Shown here piece by piece: positions 38,569-48,211 of a stretch of 64,000 bases of DNA. The notes under the pieces are model-generated. The model did not search any database. It was not told the DNA's origin and was given only the letters and a program-made list of their open reading frames with translations. Each line of letters begins with the position of its first letter. The stretch's first letter is position 1. Made by a program: the position numbers and the translations under genes. This stretch comes from Bacteroidota bacterium (GTDB lineage: Bacteria; Bacteroidota; Bacteroidia; Sphingobacteriales; Sphingobacteriaceae): NCBI GenBank assembly GCA_026224775.1, contig JAMFRP010000019.1:62001-126000 (forward strand), in the 5' to 3' direction.

Positions 38569-39960
38569 CTATGATTCCTGATTATCTAACATCCAGGGAA
38601 CTAAACTGCCTGAGTTTCGCCAAATGTTTCCTGTTGTTCTATTGTTATATTTACCTTTGTATCCTAATATAAAAAGTAAAGTTAATTCAACGTACCAAAG
38701 ACCCAGCTGTAGGGCTTCGTATTTTGCCTGAAGGCTAATTTTATTTAAATCTTCACGTTTTTGTTTTTGTCCGTGAATAAGTGCATTTCTAATATTTGCT
38801 AAGGCTTGTGGTCCATCTTGGATATTCAAAATTTTAGACAATTCACTAAAGTGAGCTGGAATCTTAGCACTAATCTTAAGCTGAAATATTAACATTCGAA
38901 TCTTATTCTCTGCTCTTAAATTTTTCGCATCGTCACCAATAATTTGTTCCTGTTTTTCAACGATGAGCCAATTGTATAAAAGTTCAAGTGCCGTTTGTAT
39001 AAGAATAATTGAGCCTTCAATTTTTGCAGAATTTGTGTTAGCTTCAATATACCAATGTATAGCGGTGATTATAAAGTCACGGTCTGACTCATCGTCCCAA
39101 AGCTTATTAAATGAGTTCCACAATTGCGTAAGTTCATCTATAAAAAATATATTTGACCAACTTAATGTGAATTTATAAGATTCAATATGATCGTTGCCAC
39201 TATAATCCGTCCAAATATTTTGTCCTTCATGCCTACCCGTTAAAAAAAGTGGTGCTGTTCTTATTCCATTTAAAAAATAAAAAAAATGGTTTAATCTAGG
39301 TAGCCATTTTTTAAAATGTGAAAGGTTTATTGAATCGTTTGAACTTGTTACCTTTCCAGCATATAGAAGTAAATACCCAGTTGCTTCTTCTAATTTATCT
39401 TTTTGTTCTTTATAATTGGATAATTTGTCCAGAACAATTTTATATGGACCACATTCAAGCGTTAACCGTGTTTTCTCAAAATGCAGATCGCCATCTTCAT
39501 TAACATCTTTTACCGAGTCCCCAAGATAATCTCTAAGATTAGGTACTGCAAAAATAACTTCGTTAACAGCAATGTTTCTTTCTCCTTTGACAAAATCATT
39601 ACTGGTGCCGTAGATTTCGTGTCTGTTCGAAAAATCATAACCAGTTATTTTGCAGTCACCGCACCTTACATCTTGAATGTAAAGCTCGTAAACATCTGAA
39701 AACCTAATTGTTAAGTTTTCAAATATTTGATTAGATAAATCAGTGTCTTTTTGAGTATAAGCAACGAAGGTTACTCCAATATAAGGATACCATCGAAAAG
39801 TAATATCTCCAGAGACACTAAAACGGTTATCACCAAGCTTAAGAGCAAATTCGCCTGAGTAAATCTCAATGATTTCATTAGGCTCCTTCATTGCAACAGG
39901 CAATATACAGCGGTCAGGTGTGCTTTTAGCTAATTCATTAAAAGGATTAGGTTCTATCAT
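38569..39960 (-). CDS. HEPN-domain protein, ApeA-like (candidate defence ribonuclease)
   Basis: 463 aa from the ATG at 39960 (a GTG two codons earlier is possible). The N-terminal ~200 residues are strand-rich and unassigned. The C-terminal ~170 are helical and contain the HEPN RxxxxH motif as R391-NALI-H396, followed by G, in 'ANIRNALIHGQ'. HEPN proteins with a large N-terminal sensor-like region include ApeA, an anti-phage abortive-infection RNase; the match is by architecture only. A spot count gives 19/60 G+C at 38881-38940, against 27/60 in the adjacent ligase gene (40741-40800), suggesting acquisition. It lies within the REP islet. Confidence 0.65.
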   Translation of the reverse strand: MIEPNPFNELAKSTPDRCILPVAMKEPNEIIEIYSGEFALKLGDNRFSVSGDITFRWYPYIGVTFVAYTQKDTDLSNQIFENLTIRFSDVYELYIQDVRCGDCKITGYDFSNRHEIYGTSNDFVKGERNIAVNEVIFAVPNLRDYLGDSVKDVNEDGDLHFEKTRLTLECGPYKIVLDKLSNYKEQKDKLEEATGYLLLYAGKVTSSNDSINLSHFKKWLPRLNHFFYFLNGIRTAPLFLTGRHEGQNIWTDYSGNDHIESYKFTLSWSNIFFIDELTQLWNSFNKLWDDESDRDFIITAIHWYIEANTNSAKIEGSIILIQTALELLYNWLIVEKQEQIIGDDAKNLRAENKIRMLIFQLKISAKIPAHFSELSKILNIQDGPQALANIRNALIHGQKQKREDLNKISLQAKYEALQLGLWYVELTLLFILGYKGKYNNRTTGNIWRNSGSLVPWMLDNQES

Positions 39961-39980
39961 ATTCACTTATCATTTTAGTT

Positions 39981-40012
39981 CCCGCAGGGTCTCTCGAAGA
40001 GGACCCTGCGCT
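39981..40012. repeat. REP palindrome 5, right boundary of the islet
   Basis: CCCGCAGGGTCTCTCGAAGA plus its complementary arm ends 16 bases after the stop codon of the acyl-CoA ligase. It is the counterpart of REP 1 at 37331. Confidence 0.85.
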
Positions 40013-40028
40013 GTACCAAATTCAATTC

Positions 40029-41942
40029 TCAATCCGCATCCGCTTCCTGCAAATACATCTCATCAATATAATCAGCGTATTTCTTTTCAATAACTTTGCG
40101 CTTAGCCTTCATGGTAGGGGTTATTTCACCCTCATCCATACTAAACGGGTTACGCTTGATCTTGAAATTTTTAATCCGCTCAAACTTGGCTAACTCGTTC
40201 GATAGGCGACGCACATCCTGGCCTATCCAGTCAACAATCTCCTTGTCCTTGATAAACACATCCTGATCCGCGAAAAACTCGTCTTTTAAATGGAAAGTTT
40301 CCTGTAAGGTTTCTTTTGCGGGGATGATGATGGCGGTAACATATTCGCGTTTATCGCCCACCAAAAACACACCCTCAATCCGCGGACTCTTCAAATAGGT
40401 ATTCTCAACCGGGGTTGGGTAGATGTTTTTGCCGTAAGCATTTACCAGCATGTTCTTCAGTCTGTCGGTAATTTGTAGGTTACCCTTGTAATAACGACCA
40501 ATATCACCGGTATGAAACCAGCCGTCCGAGTCAATAGCCGCAGCTGTTTCTTCCGGTTTGTTCCAGTAGCCTTTCATCACGCAATGCCCGCGGACAATGA
40601 TCTCACCCTCCGGCGATTCATACTCCGGGTTAAAGCTTTCGTAAGTTTGTATAGTGTAGATCTGGCGGGTTTCCACATTCTGTATCGCAACCTCAATACC
40701 CGGGATGATACGACCAACCGTACCATAAACCTGCCTGTCGTTCTCCGTAACCGACATTACCGGCGAAGTTTCGGTCAAACCAAAACCCTCCAAAACTTTA
40801 ATACCCAGGTCGCCAAAAAACTCACCGATATTTTTAGGCAATGCACCACCACCCGAGATCATGAATTTTAAACGTCCGCCTGTTTTTTCTTTGATCTTGC
40901 TGAATACTAATTTATCAGCCAGTTTGTGCTCGTAGTTCAATATTGGCCCCGGTTTTTTACCGGATTCTTTAACCTCGCGGTATTGCTTGCCGATCTTCAA
41001 TGCCCATAAAAATATCTTGGCTTTCATGCCACCAGCTTCGGTACCTCCTTTGATGGCTTTATCGTGAATGCGTTCCAATAAACGAGGCACGCAGTTCATT
41101 ACAGTCGGCCTAACCTCGCCCATATTCTTGGCTAACAGCTCCAAACTTTGCGCAAATGCGATCTGGCAACCCGCAGCTAAACAGATATGATAAGTAGCCG
41201 TACGTTCAAATACATGCGACAAAGGCAGGAACGATAAAAACAAATCACTCGATTCAATAACCGGGATCTGTATCAAACAAACACGCACATTTTCGCAAAG
41301 ATTGTGATGCGTAAGCATTACACCCTTTGGTGTGCCCGTTGTACCCGAGGTATAGATCAAACAAGAAAGGTCAGACGGCAAAATCGCCTCACGGGCAATG
41401 TTAATGGCCGATGTATATTGCTCAACCACAGCTAAACCTTCTTCAATTAATTTCTTAAAATCGATAACGCCTGCGTTTAACGGAGCTTTGCCTAAGTTCT
41501 TCTCATAATCCTCAAAAGCAGGAATAATGCGAATCAACTCGGGACAATTATTGGCGATCTTAGCCACTTTACGCAGCAGGAAAGGGTTGCCGACAATGAT
41601 AGTTTTAGCACCCGAGTCATTCAAAATATATTCAATCTCAGCCTCGCTCAGGGTAGGGTAGATAGAAGTATTTACAGCGCCAATCTGCTGCAAAGCCTGG
41701 TCGTAATACACATAATCCGGGCCGTTCTCAATAATCAGGGCCAGGCGATCTCCTTTTTGTACGCCAATGCTCAGAAACCAGGCAGATACCGCGTCGATTT
41801 TTTCAAGAGCTTGCTTATAGCTGATCTCAACCCAGGTATCGCCAACCTTATGTTTTAAAAAGGTATAGGTATCAGGATGGATATTAGCTACAGTATTGCG
41901 TATAAATTTAGGAACTGTGTTTATGTCAGTTGATATGTTCAT
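40029..41942 (-). CDS. Long-chain acyl-CoA ligase (AMP-forming)
   Basis: 637 aa. The AMP-binding P-loop-like motif 'YTSGTTGTPKGVM' is near 196-208, the adenylate motif 'GFGLTETSP' near 385-393, and the hinge motif 'GWFHTGDIG' near 481-489. It activates fatty acids to acyl-CoA for beta-oxidation or lipid synthesis, at the membrane surface. The family is fatty-acid:CoA ligases of the 600-aa type. The 3' end has a second copy 2.6 kb away (37370-37513). About 70 bases of leader precede the start, followed by repeat-rich DNA up to the isc cluster. Confidence 0.93.
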   Translation of the reverse strand: MNISTDINTVPKFIRNTVANIHPDTYTFLKHKVGDTWVEISYKQALEKIDAVSAWFLSIGVQKGDRLALIIENGPDYVYYDQALQQIGAVNTSIYPTLSEAEIEYILNDSGAKTIIVGNPFLLRKVAKIANNCPELIRIIPAFEDYEKNLGKAPLNAGVIDFKKLIEEGLAVVEQYTSAINIAREAILPSDLSCLIYTSGTTGTPKGVMLTHHNLCENVRVCLIQIPVIESSDLFLSFLPLSHVFERTATYHICLAAGCQIAFAQSLELLAKNMGEVRPTVMNCVPRLLERIHDKAIKGGTEAGGMKAKIFLWALKIGKQYREVKESGKKPGPILNYEHKLADKLVFSKIKEKTGGRLKFMISGGGALPKNIGEFFGDLGIKVLEGFGLTETSPVMSVTENDRQVYGTVGRIIPGIEVAIQNVETRQIYTIQTYESFNPEYESPEGEIIVRGHCVMKGYWNKPEETAAAIDSDGWFHTGDIGRYYKGNLQITDRLKNMLVNAYGKNIYPTPVENTYLKSPRIEGVFLVGDKREYVTAIIIPAKETLQETFHLKDEFFADQDVFIKDKEIVDWIGQDVRRLSNELAKFERIKNFKIKRNPFSMDEGEITPTMKAKRKVIEKKYADYIDEMYLQEADAD

Positions 41943-42056
41943 TAGGAATAATCGGGATTAACTAGATAACAAATCTAATAAAAAATAGAAAATATTGATT
42001 ATGTTGATTTTATTGTGGTTACAATTTATAAATGGCCAAGTAGTACCCATCACGCA

Positions 42057-42152
42057 CGTCATTGCGAGGAACGAAGCAATCTCTATACTGTACAGAGAAA
42101 CCTGCAAGCCCGACCTGCCTATGTAGAGATTGCTTCGTTCCTCGCAATGACG
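42057..42152. repeat. Dispersed palindrome, family A (copy 4)
   Basis: It has the same subtype as 22364: CGTCATTGCGAGGAACGAAG with an exact closing arm, around a loop. It lies in the 604-base gap 41943-42546. Confidence 0.9.
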
Positions 42153-42498
42153 GTTGGGCTACCCCAATGTGCGCAAATGCCCGACGGAAAACCGGGCTGG
42201 GAGTCGGCCTTGTGGGCAGAAGGTTTTTTCCATTTTGAATTATTCACCTGTTAATTGTTTTTTAAAGGTGTTCATGAGGTCGCTTCGCTTAGGTTTTGCT
42301 TCTTTTGTTTCAAGACAAAAGAAGTAGCCTCCGCGGCAATGAGCGGACAGAACATCTCATTAAAATGAAGACATCGTTTAAGAACCCACCGCGCAACACT
42401 TCGAGTGCCTCAGTGTGACACCCGACCCATGCAAATTGTCTCTATAAGCAGGGAATTGCCACGCTTCGCTCGCAATGACGCTTTGAGAAAGGAATAAA
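42153..42498. repeat. Mosaic of decayed repeats, no gene
   Basis: In order: fragments of a GCCCGACGGAAAACCGGGC palindrome (42178), a CTTCTTTTGT...ACAAAAGAAG hairpin (42299-42324), a family C remnant (CTTCGAGTGCCTCAGTGTGACACCC near 42398), and the right half of a family A copy (GCCACGCTTCGCTCGCAATGACG, ending 42480). No coding potential is convincing. Confidence 0.6.
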
Positions 42499-42525
42499 CA
42501 AAAAAGGCGCTTAATAGCGCCTTTT
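42499..42525 (-). terminator. Terminator of the iscSUA cluster
   Basis: On the minus strand AAAAGGCGCT pairs with GCGCCTTTT and runs into Ts. It lies 22 bases after the IscA stop. Confidence 0.85.
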
Positions 42526-42546
42526 AAATATATCCTAAAGATGTTT

Positions 42547-42873
42547 TTACACCGAAAAACTCTCCCCGCAACCGCAAGTCCTCGTTGCGTTAGGGTTGTG
42601 AAAGTTAAAACCTTTACCATTCAAACCATCGCTAAAATCAAGCTCGGTACCGGCAAGGTACAGGAACGACTTCATATCCAAAGCAAGGCGTACGCCTTTA
42701 TCTTCAAAAAACTGGTCGCCCTTTTTTATTTCGTTATCAAAGTCAAGATTATATGATAAGCCCGAGCAGCCACCACCCTGAACAGACACCCGCAGGAAAT
42801 ACGACTCATCCAAGCCCGAATCCTTTACCAGGTGATCTATTTTATCTTTCGCTTTATCTGTTACTGTTACCAC
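42547..42873 (-). CDS. iscA: IscA-family iron-sulfur carrier protein
   Basis: 108 aa with a GTG start. The three conserved cysteines are C36 and C100-G-C102 ('CGCG' near the C-terminus), and the fold pattern 'LRVSVQGGGCSGLSY' is typical of HesB/IscA. It carries [4Fe-4S] or [2Fe-2S] clusters between the scaffold and targets. It is the third gene after iscS and iscU on the minus strand; a long repeat-word hairpin separates it from iscU. Confidence 0.93.
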   Translation of the reverse strand: MVTVTDKAKDKIDHLVKDSGLDESYFLRVSVQGGGCSGLSYNLDFDNEIKKGDQFFEDKGVRLALDMKSFLYLAGTELDFSDGLNGKGFNFHNPNATRTCGCGESFSV

Positions 42874-42879
42874 TTTTTT

Positions 42880-43002
42880 AGTATTTAGTATCGAGTATCA
42901 AGTAGCAAGATGAAAATCTAATTACTTAATACCCGCAATTAATATTCAACCAATTAGTATCGCCGCAAAAATCTTGCTACTTGATACTAACTACTTGATA
43001 CT
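42880..43002. repeat. Inverted repeat of AGTATCAAGTAGCAAGAT words between iscA and iscU
   Basis: Left words AGTATCGAGTATCAAGTAGCAAGAT (about 42887-42911) face ATCTTGCTACTTGATACTAACTACTTGATACT (about 42971-43002). Both flanking genes point the same way, so it is not simply a convergent terminator. Confidence 0.7.
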
Positions 43003-43003
43003 A

Positions 43004-43417
43004 TTAATGATGTACTTTTTCGCTTGCTATCGGCTCCATGCCGTTTTTTACGCGATAGTCATTAATTGCTGCTTTGATAGCATCTTCTGCTAAAACCGAG
43101 CAGTGAATTTTTACCGGCGGAAGCGCAAGTTCTTCAACGATGTCCATGTTATCAATTTTCATGGCATCATCGATGCTTTTGCCTTTAAGCCATTCGGTAG
43201 CTAATGATGATGACGCAATTGCTGATCCGCAGCCAAAAGTTTTAAATTTAGCATCGGTAATCACGTTGTTATCATCAACCTGAATCTGCAGGCGCATAAC
43301 GTCGCCGCACTCAGGGGCACCAACTAAACCTGTACCTACTTTGTGGCTGGCTTTATCTAAAGTGCCAACATTGCGGGGGTTAGTATAGTGATCAATTACT
43401 TTTTCTGAATAAGCCAT
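43004..43417 (-). CDS. iscU: Iron-sulfur cluster scaffold protein
   Basis: 137 aa. The three cluster-binding cysteines fall at C37 (APECGD), C63 (FGCGSA) and C106 (KIHCSV), exactly as in E. coli IscU. The cluster is assembled here from sulfur provided by IscS. The usual LPPVK motif for HscA recognition is present as ELALPPVK. iscS is 109 bases upstream; hscA, hscB and fdx are absent from this window. Confidence 0.95.
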   Translation of the reverse strand: MAYSEKVIDHYTNPRNVGTLDKASHKVGTGLVGAPECGDVMRLQIQVDDNNVITDAKFKTFGCGSAIASSSLATEWLKGKSIDDAMKIDNMDIVEELALPPVKIHCSVLAEDAIKAAINDYRVKNGMEPIASEKVHH

Positions 43418-43526
43418 TTTTCTAAGTTTTTAGTCTTAAGTTTTGAGCCCGAAGTCAAACTTCAAACCCTTTAAATATTATTATCAAAGCATCTGCACAT
43501 TCGCGCATCTGCATATTTGCCAATTA

Positions 43527-44738
43527 TTAATGTTCTGCCCACTCAATTGAGTCAAGGTCGATACCTTCTTTAAACATTTCCCAAAGTGGTGAAAGTTCGC
43601 GCAGGTGGGTAACCGATTTTTTAGTAACCTCGATAGCGTAATCAACTTCCTCTTCGGTAGTGAAGCGTCCTAAACCAAAACGTATCGAAGAGTGTGCCAA
43701 GTCATCTGACAGGCCTAAACTTTTCAATACATAAGATGGCTCCAGCGAAGCGGATGTACAAGCTGAACCTGAAGATACAGCCAGATCTTTCATCGCCATC
43801 ATCAAGCCTTCACCCTCAACGTATTTAAAGCTGATGTTAGCTACATGTGGTAAGCGATGTTCCACGTTTCCATTTACATAGCTTTCTTCAAGCACAGTTA
43901 ACGATGTCTGTAATTTATCGCGTAAAACAGATAAACGTTTTGCTTCGCTTTCCATTTCCTGCATACACAATTCGCAAGCTTTACCTAAACCAACGATGCC
44001 AGGTACGTTTAATGTACCCGAACGCATACCACGTTCGTGACCACCACCGTCCATTTGGGCAGTAACCTTAACACGTGGTCCTTTACGGCGAACGTATAGA
44101 GCGCCAACACCTTTTGGTCCGTATATTTTATGAGCAGATAACGCCAACAAGTCAATACCATCGCGATTAACATCTACTGGTATTTTACCAACAGCCTGTA
44201 CAGCATCGGTCATCATTAAAGCGCCATGCTTGTGGGCAATAGCCGCGATTTCTTTTATAGGTTGAATAACACCGATCTCGTTGTTACCATACATGATCGA
44301 AACCAGGATAGTATCCGGGGTCATGCTGCTCTCCAACACTTCAAGATCAACTAAACCATCTTCCTTAACAGGCAGATAAGTTACACGGCCACCCAATTTC
44401 TCTACGTGTTTACAAGCGTCAAGCACAGCTTTATGCTCAGTAACGGTAGTTATAATGTGGTTGCCTTTTTCTTTATACATCTCGAACACGCCTTTAATAG
44501 CCAGGTTGTCCGACTCTGTAGCGCCCGAGGTAAAGATGATCTCTTTCTCGCTTGCACCTATCAATTTAGCCACTTGCTCGCGGGCATAGTCAACAGCTTC
44601 TTCAGCTACCCAGCCGAAAGGGTGGTTACGGCTGGCCGCGTTTCCAAATTTTTCAACAAAATAAGGCAGCATGGCTTCCAGTACCCTTGGGTCCATGGGA
44701 GTAGTAGCATTATTATCCAAATAAACGGGGATATTCAT
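43527..44738 (-). CDS. iscS: Cysteine desulfurase
   Basis: 403 aa from the ATG at 44738; a TTG three codons earlier is less likely. The PLP lysine is K204 in '[10 protein letters not shown]', and the persulfide cysteine is C327 in '[10 protein letters not shown]', the class I IscS loop. It releases sulfur from cysteine for Fe-S cluster and tRNA thiolation pathways. It heads the iscS-iscU-iscA cluster. It is divergent from the methylmalonyl-CoA epimerase gene across about 100 bases. No IscR regulator gene is seen nearby. Confidence 0.95.
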   Translation of the reverse strand: MNIPVYLDNNATTPMDPRVLEAMLPYFVEKFGNAASRNHPFGWVAEEAVDYAREQVAKLIGASEKEIIFTSGATESDNLAIKGVFEMYKEKGNHIITTVTEHKAVLDACKHVEKLGGRVTYLPVKEDGLVDLEVLESSMTPDTILVSIMYGNNEIGVIQPIKEIAAIAHKHGALMMTDAVQAVGKIPVDVNRDGIDLLALSAHKIYGPKGVGALYVRRKGPRVKVTAQMDGGGHERGMRSGTLNVPGIVGLGKACELCMQEMESEAKRLSVLRDKLQTSLTVLEESYVNGNVEHRLPHVANISFKYVEGEGLMMAMKDLAVSSGSACTSASLEPSYVLKSLGLSDDLAHSSIRFGLGRFTTEEEVDYAIEVTKKSVTHLRELSPLWEMFKEGIDLDSIEWAEH

Positions 44739-44840
44739 ATCTTTCAATTAAACATACAAAGATATACAAAATTCCTATTTAAAATCATTCAAAACAAGGC
44801 TAATAAATTGCAAGCAGTCATTAATTTGCAATATTTGGAC

Positions 44841-45245
44841 ATGGAAAAAATAGAACACATTGGTATTGCCGTAAACAGCATCAAATCAGCCGGTAATGTG
44901 TATGAGAGGTTATTGGGTACTTCTATTTATAAAACCGAGGAGGTAACATCCGAAAACGTGCTAACCGCATTCCTGCAATGCGGTCCTAATAAGATCGAAC
45001 TATTGGAAGCAACATCCGAAGACAGTCCCATAGCCAAATTCATAGCCAAAAAAGGCGAGGGCATCCACCATATAGCATTCGAAGTAAGCGACATCCGCGC
45101 CGAAATGCAGCGCCTTAAAAATGAAGGTTTTGTTTTATTGAACGAAGAACCCAAGCGTGGCGCCGATAATAAACTGGTTTGCTTTGTTCATCCCAAAGGG
45201 ACAAATGGAGTTTTGGTGGAGTTGTGTGAGAGTGTTGATTTTTAG
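44841..45245 (+). CDS. mce: Methylmalonyl-CoA epimerase
   Basis: 134 aa from the ATG at 44841, where the family opening 'MEKIEHIGIAV' begins; the frame is open much further upstream but that part overlaps iscS antisense and is not coding. VOC-fold metal ligands are H6 or H7, 'KIELLEA', 'GIHHIAFEV' and the C-terminal 'VLVELCE'. It interconverts (R)- and (S)-methylmalonyl-CoA in the propionate/methylmalonyl pathway. The mutase genes are not in this window. Confidence 0.92.
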   Translation: MEKIEHIGIAVNSIKSAGNVYERLLGTSIYKTEEVTSENVLTAFLQCGPNKIELLEATSEDSPIAKFIAKKGEGIHHIAFEVSDIRAEMQRLKNEGFVLLNEEPKRGADNKLVCFVHPKGTNGVLVELCESVDF

Positions 45246-45301
45246 TCTCCGTAGAGTCTTTCAGCCTCCGAACGCCTCCCGCTTGTGGCCACCTGACACT
45301 C

Positions 45302-46777
45302 TTAAAAATTCAACGAATACCGTGTTGACACCCTGAAATAGCTATAATTTTTAGTTACATCTTCATGGTATTTGTAATAACCTTTCAATGTCAGGTAGCC
45401 GGGTTCAGCACATAATGAAAATCCATCCCCAAGTACATACCTTAATTCACTGCTTACCACATGTAAAAAATAATGTGATTGATTGCCATTTATAGTAAAT
45501 AGCGCGCCTCCTCTGTAGTTAATACTGTAGTACAGTTTATCATCAATACTAATTCCGGCTCCGGCTATAACGCTTACACCCGAGGTATAATCGTAGTTGC
45601 GGCCATTAAATAAGTATTTATCGGGCACTGCCGCCAAAAGCACGGGCCCTAAGCCGAACGATGTATTAACTGTTACGCCCTTGCTTAATTTATACTCCGA
45701 AAAGAGGTTGGCCTTGGCGCTTTCAGCACCATAAAAAAAGGCCTGATTGTGGATATAGTCATAATTGGCAGATATGATGAGCAATTGTTGATCCTGGCTA
45801 TCTGCCTTGCTAAAATCCCACCCAATTAATGATCCGTATACGCTAATGATATTTACTTTTGAGCTATCATCCTGGCCAAACTCTGTATTAACGTAAATAT
45901 TGCTAAACGGCGTTTTAAGATCTTTTTCAGCGCTGCCGTAAACGAGTTTAATACGGCCGTATAGCCCTGACCGTTCAGTATTAGCTGTGTTAATGTTGTT
46001 TGTGCTGAATGTACGGAAGCCAAGATCAAAATCAGCATGTACGTTTGTTGAATCCAGCTTATCCGCATCATCATCGCTAACTTTACCCCATTTCCCATCC
46101 ATTATTCTGGTTAAACCATTCATCGGGTCAATAATAAATGCCGCCACTTCGCTGGCCTGGCGCTTAAATCCGGTGCTTTTTTTACTAATTATTCTGTTTG
46201 ACAAGCGATAGGTCATTTCGCCTAGCACAATACCGCCAAAAGTGGTGTTAATAAAGTCATTAGGGGCGGGAGCCTGGTTTTCTGCAACAGTTTCCCATAT
46301 ATAACTTCCGACGGCAGAGGCCGGCGCAGCCTCCCAAAAACTATATCCGTTGGCTCTAAACGAATTAAAAAATAGATTCCCATGGTATGGATGTCCGAAC
46401 TGGTTTGTTTGAAACTCATCATTATCAAAAGTCCAGCTACCGGGGTTAAGGTTATGACCAACCGTACTAAAAGATATATGTGCATAATCCTTATTCACAA
46501 TATACCGGTCATAAGTCCATGGAGTTAATTCTGCCAGCCCAAATTCAAAAGCAGCACGGCCAAAATGTTTTTTAGGCTTAGTAGTTGGATTATCATTTTG
46601 AATAGTATCCTTTTTTGTTGCGTTATTAATCAATGGCCTGGCATCAAACGGAGTTTGGGCATTAGCATAAGGTGCTAACCATGAGAGCGAAATACTCATT
46701 ATAGCAACCAGTTTCAAAAATATGCTGTCGTCTATCTTGTTAAGAACGGCATCAAAAGGTGAGTATATTTTTCCCAT
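45302..46777 (-). CDS. DUF3943 family predicted outer-membrane protein
   Basis: 491 aa from the ATG at 46777; a TTG 75 bases upstream is in frame. A hydrophobic leader ends at PYANAQ (about residue 41), which is longer than usual and leaves the start uncertain. The DUF3943 core is visible as 'GHNLNPGSWTFDNDEFQTNQ' with 'HPYHGNLFFNSFRANG' and 'FWEAAPASAVGSYIWE'. The C-terminal half has amphipathic strands ending in aromatic residues, fitting a barrel. The function of the family is unknown. The 250-base gap upstream of it (46853-47102) is AT-rich with no feature I can identify. Confidence 0.75.
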   Translation of the reverse strand: MGKIYSPFDAVLNKIDDSIFLKLVAIMSISLSWLAPYANAQTPFDARPLINNATKKDTIQNDNPTTKPKKHFGRAAFEFGLAELTPWTYDRYIVNKDYAHISFSTVGHNLNPGSWTFDNDEFQTNQFGHPYHGNLFFNSFRANGYSFWEAAPASAVGSYIWETVAENQAPAPNDFINTTFGGIVLGEMTYRLSNRIISKKSTGFKRQASEVAAFIIDPMNGLTRIMDGKWGKVSDDDADKLDSTNVHADFDLGFRTFSTNNINTANTERSGLYGRIKLVYGSAEKDLKTPFSNIYVNTEFGQDDSSKVNIISVYGSLIGWDFSKADSQDQQLLIISANYDYIHNQAFFYGAESAKANLFSEYKLSKGVTVNTSFGLGPVLLAAVPDKYLFNGRNYDYTSGVSVIAGAGISIDDKLYYSINYRGGALFTINGNQSHYFLHVVSSELRYVLGDGFSLCAEPGYLTLKGYYKYHEDVTKNYSYFRVSTRYSLNF

Positions 46778-47102
46778 TAATCTGCAATTATTTTGGTTAA
46801 TGGGTATTGATGACTTAGGGTGAACTCTGAAGATATCCTCGACAGAAAGCAAGGAAAACTCTGTTTCTTAATGTTTTTCATGATAGGAAATTGATTAGGT
46901 TATTGATTTCGTATCGGCTAAAAAAAATACTGAGCAGAATATTACTATAAGGTGGCTATTTATAAGTTTACAATTGGTGCCAATTTATTGTTTTAACATT
47001 TATTAATTCTGTTGGAATTTTGATTTTAGATGAATAGAATATTGCTTGGTTCGTGATTGATGAAACTATCAGTGTACCTTATTTGTTATCGGCGTTTAGG
47101 AT

Positions 47103-48191
47103 ATGAAAAGTTATTGTTTGTGGATCGGCATGACGACGCTGCTGCTAACGGCAATCGTAAGTTGTGGTATAGTAAGGTCACTGGGCAAAGATCCACAGGG
47201 CGAAGCCCTTGTCCGGCTGGACACTTTGTCTGATTACAAAAATGGCAGTTTCCAAAATTTAGTTCAACGTCCCGATTCAACTATCAAGCACAATAGGCTG
47301 GTTCATATGTTTCGTGATCACGTTGGCCCCGTCAGGCCTGCTCATGCGCTGCCATGGGTTAAAACCGATTTGAAAACACTAACTGCTACTGCACCAACGG
47401 TCGTTTGGTTTGGGCATTCGTCCTTGCTGATCAAAACCATGCGGGGTAATATACTCATCGACCCTGTTTTTAGTAACCATGCCGGGCCGGTGCCCGGCAT
47501 GGTTAAAGCATTTAAAGGCACTAATCATTACCACGCCGCGGATATGCCGCCGATTGATGTACTGATCATCTCTCATGATCATTATGATCACATGGACTAT
47601 CGTACCCTGAAAAAATTGAAAGACCATATTAAAACGATGGTAGTGCCGGTTGGAGTAGGTTCAGAATTGGTGTACTGGGGATTTGATCCTAAAAAGATCA
47701 TTGAACTGAATTGGTACCAATCAGTCAAGCTACTTAATGGGTTCCGAATCACCGCTACGCCGGCGCAACATCATAGCGGCCGCACATCCCGCGAAGGGAA
47801 TAAGACACTTTGGGCATCTTACGTGATACAGACTGGCGCATACCGACTATTTTTCGGTGGCGATGGTGGCTATGGACCTTTCTTTAAACAAATTGGGCAG
47901 CAATATGGCCCGTTCGACCTTGCACTGCTGGAATGCGGACAATACAACCAGCCATATGTTCATTTGAGCCTTGGGCAACCGGCCCAGGCTGCCGTCGACC
48001 TTCGGGCTCGTATGCTGCAACCTATCCACTGGGCTAAATTTCCAGAAGCTGATCATCCCTGGAACGAACCTATAAAAACGCTCCTACCTGCTGCTGAAAA
48101 GCTGGGTATCCCGGTAAACGTTCCACGTATCGGGGAGCCTTATACTTTGGGTGATCCGCCTAAGAAAGTAGTTTGGTGGGACATTCAATAA
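47103..48191 (+). CDS. MBL-fold metallo-hydrolase lipoprotein (UlaG/NAPE-PLD-like)
   Basis: 362 aa. The signal peptide carries a lipobox (AIVSC, Cys at about 21). The metallo-beta-lactamase motif is 'ISHDHYDHMD' (about 159-168), after 'WFGHSSLLIKT' and 'ILIDPVF'; further ligands follow in 'TPAQHHSGRTSREGNKTLW' and 'GGDGGYGPFF'. The arrangement resembles the L-ascorbate lactonase/NAPE-phospholipase D branch. The substrate is unknown and may be a phospholipid or lactone, given envelope anchoring. The gene is flanked by repeat DNA downstream. Confidence 0.85.
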   Translation: MKSYCLWIGMTTLLLTAIVSCGIVRSLGKDPQGEALVRLDTLSDYKNGSFQNLVQRPDSTIKHNRLVHMFRDHVGPVRPAHALPWVKTDLKTLTATAPTVVWFGHSSLLIKTMRGNILIDPVFSNHAGPVPGMVKAFKGTNHYHAADMPPIDVLIISHDHYDHMDYRTLKKLKDHIKTMVVPVGVGSELVYWGFDPKKIIELNWYQSVKLLNGFRITATPAQHHSGRTSREGNKTLWASYVIQTGAYRLFFGGDGGYGPFFKQIGQQYGPFDLALLECGQYNQPYVHLSLGQPAQAAVDLRARMLQPIHWAKFPEADHPWNEPIKTLLPAAEKLGIPVNVPRIGEPYTLGDPPKKVVWWDIQ

Positions 48192-48211
48192 ATTATTTGA
48201 GCCTATGGTCG

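Noticed and set aside
42015..42254. 79-codon reading frame containing HCEERSN and 'FLAMTVG'
   Set aside because: This is a translation of a family A palindrome; similar spurious peptides occur at every copy.
44406..44840. Long in-frame upstream extension of methylmalonyl-CoA epimerase
   Set aside because: It lies antisense to iscS; the family start motif begins at the ATG at 44841.
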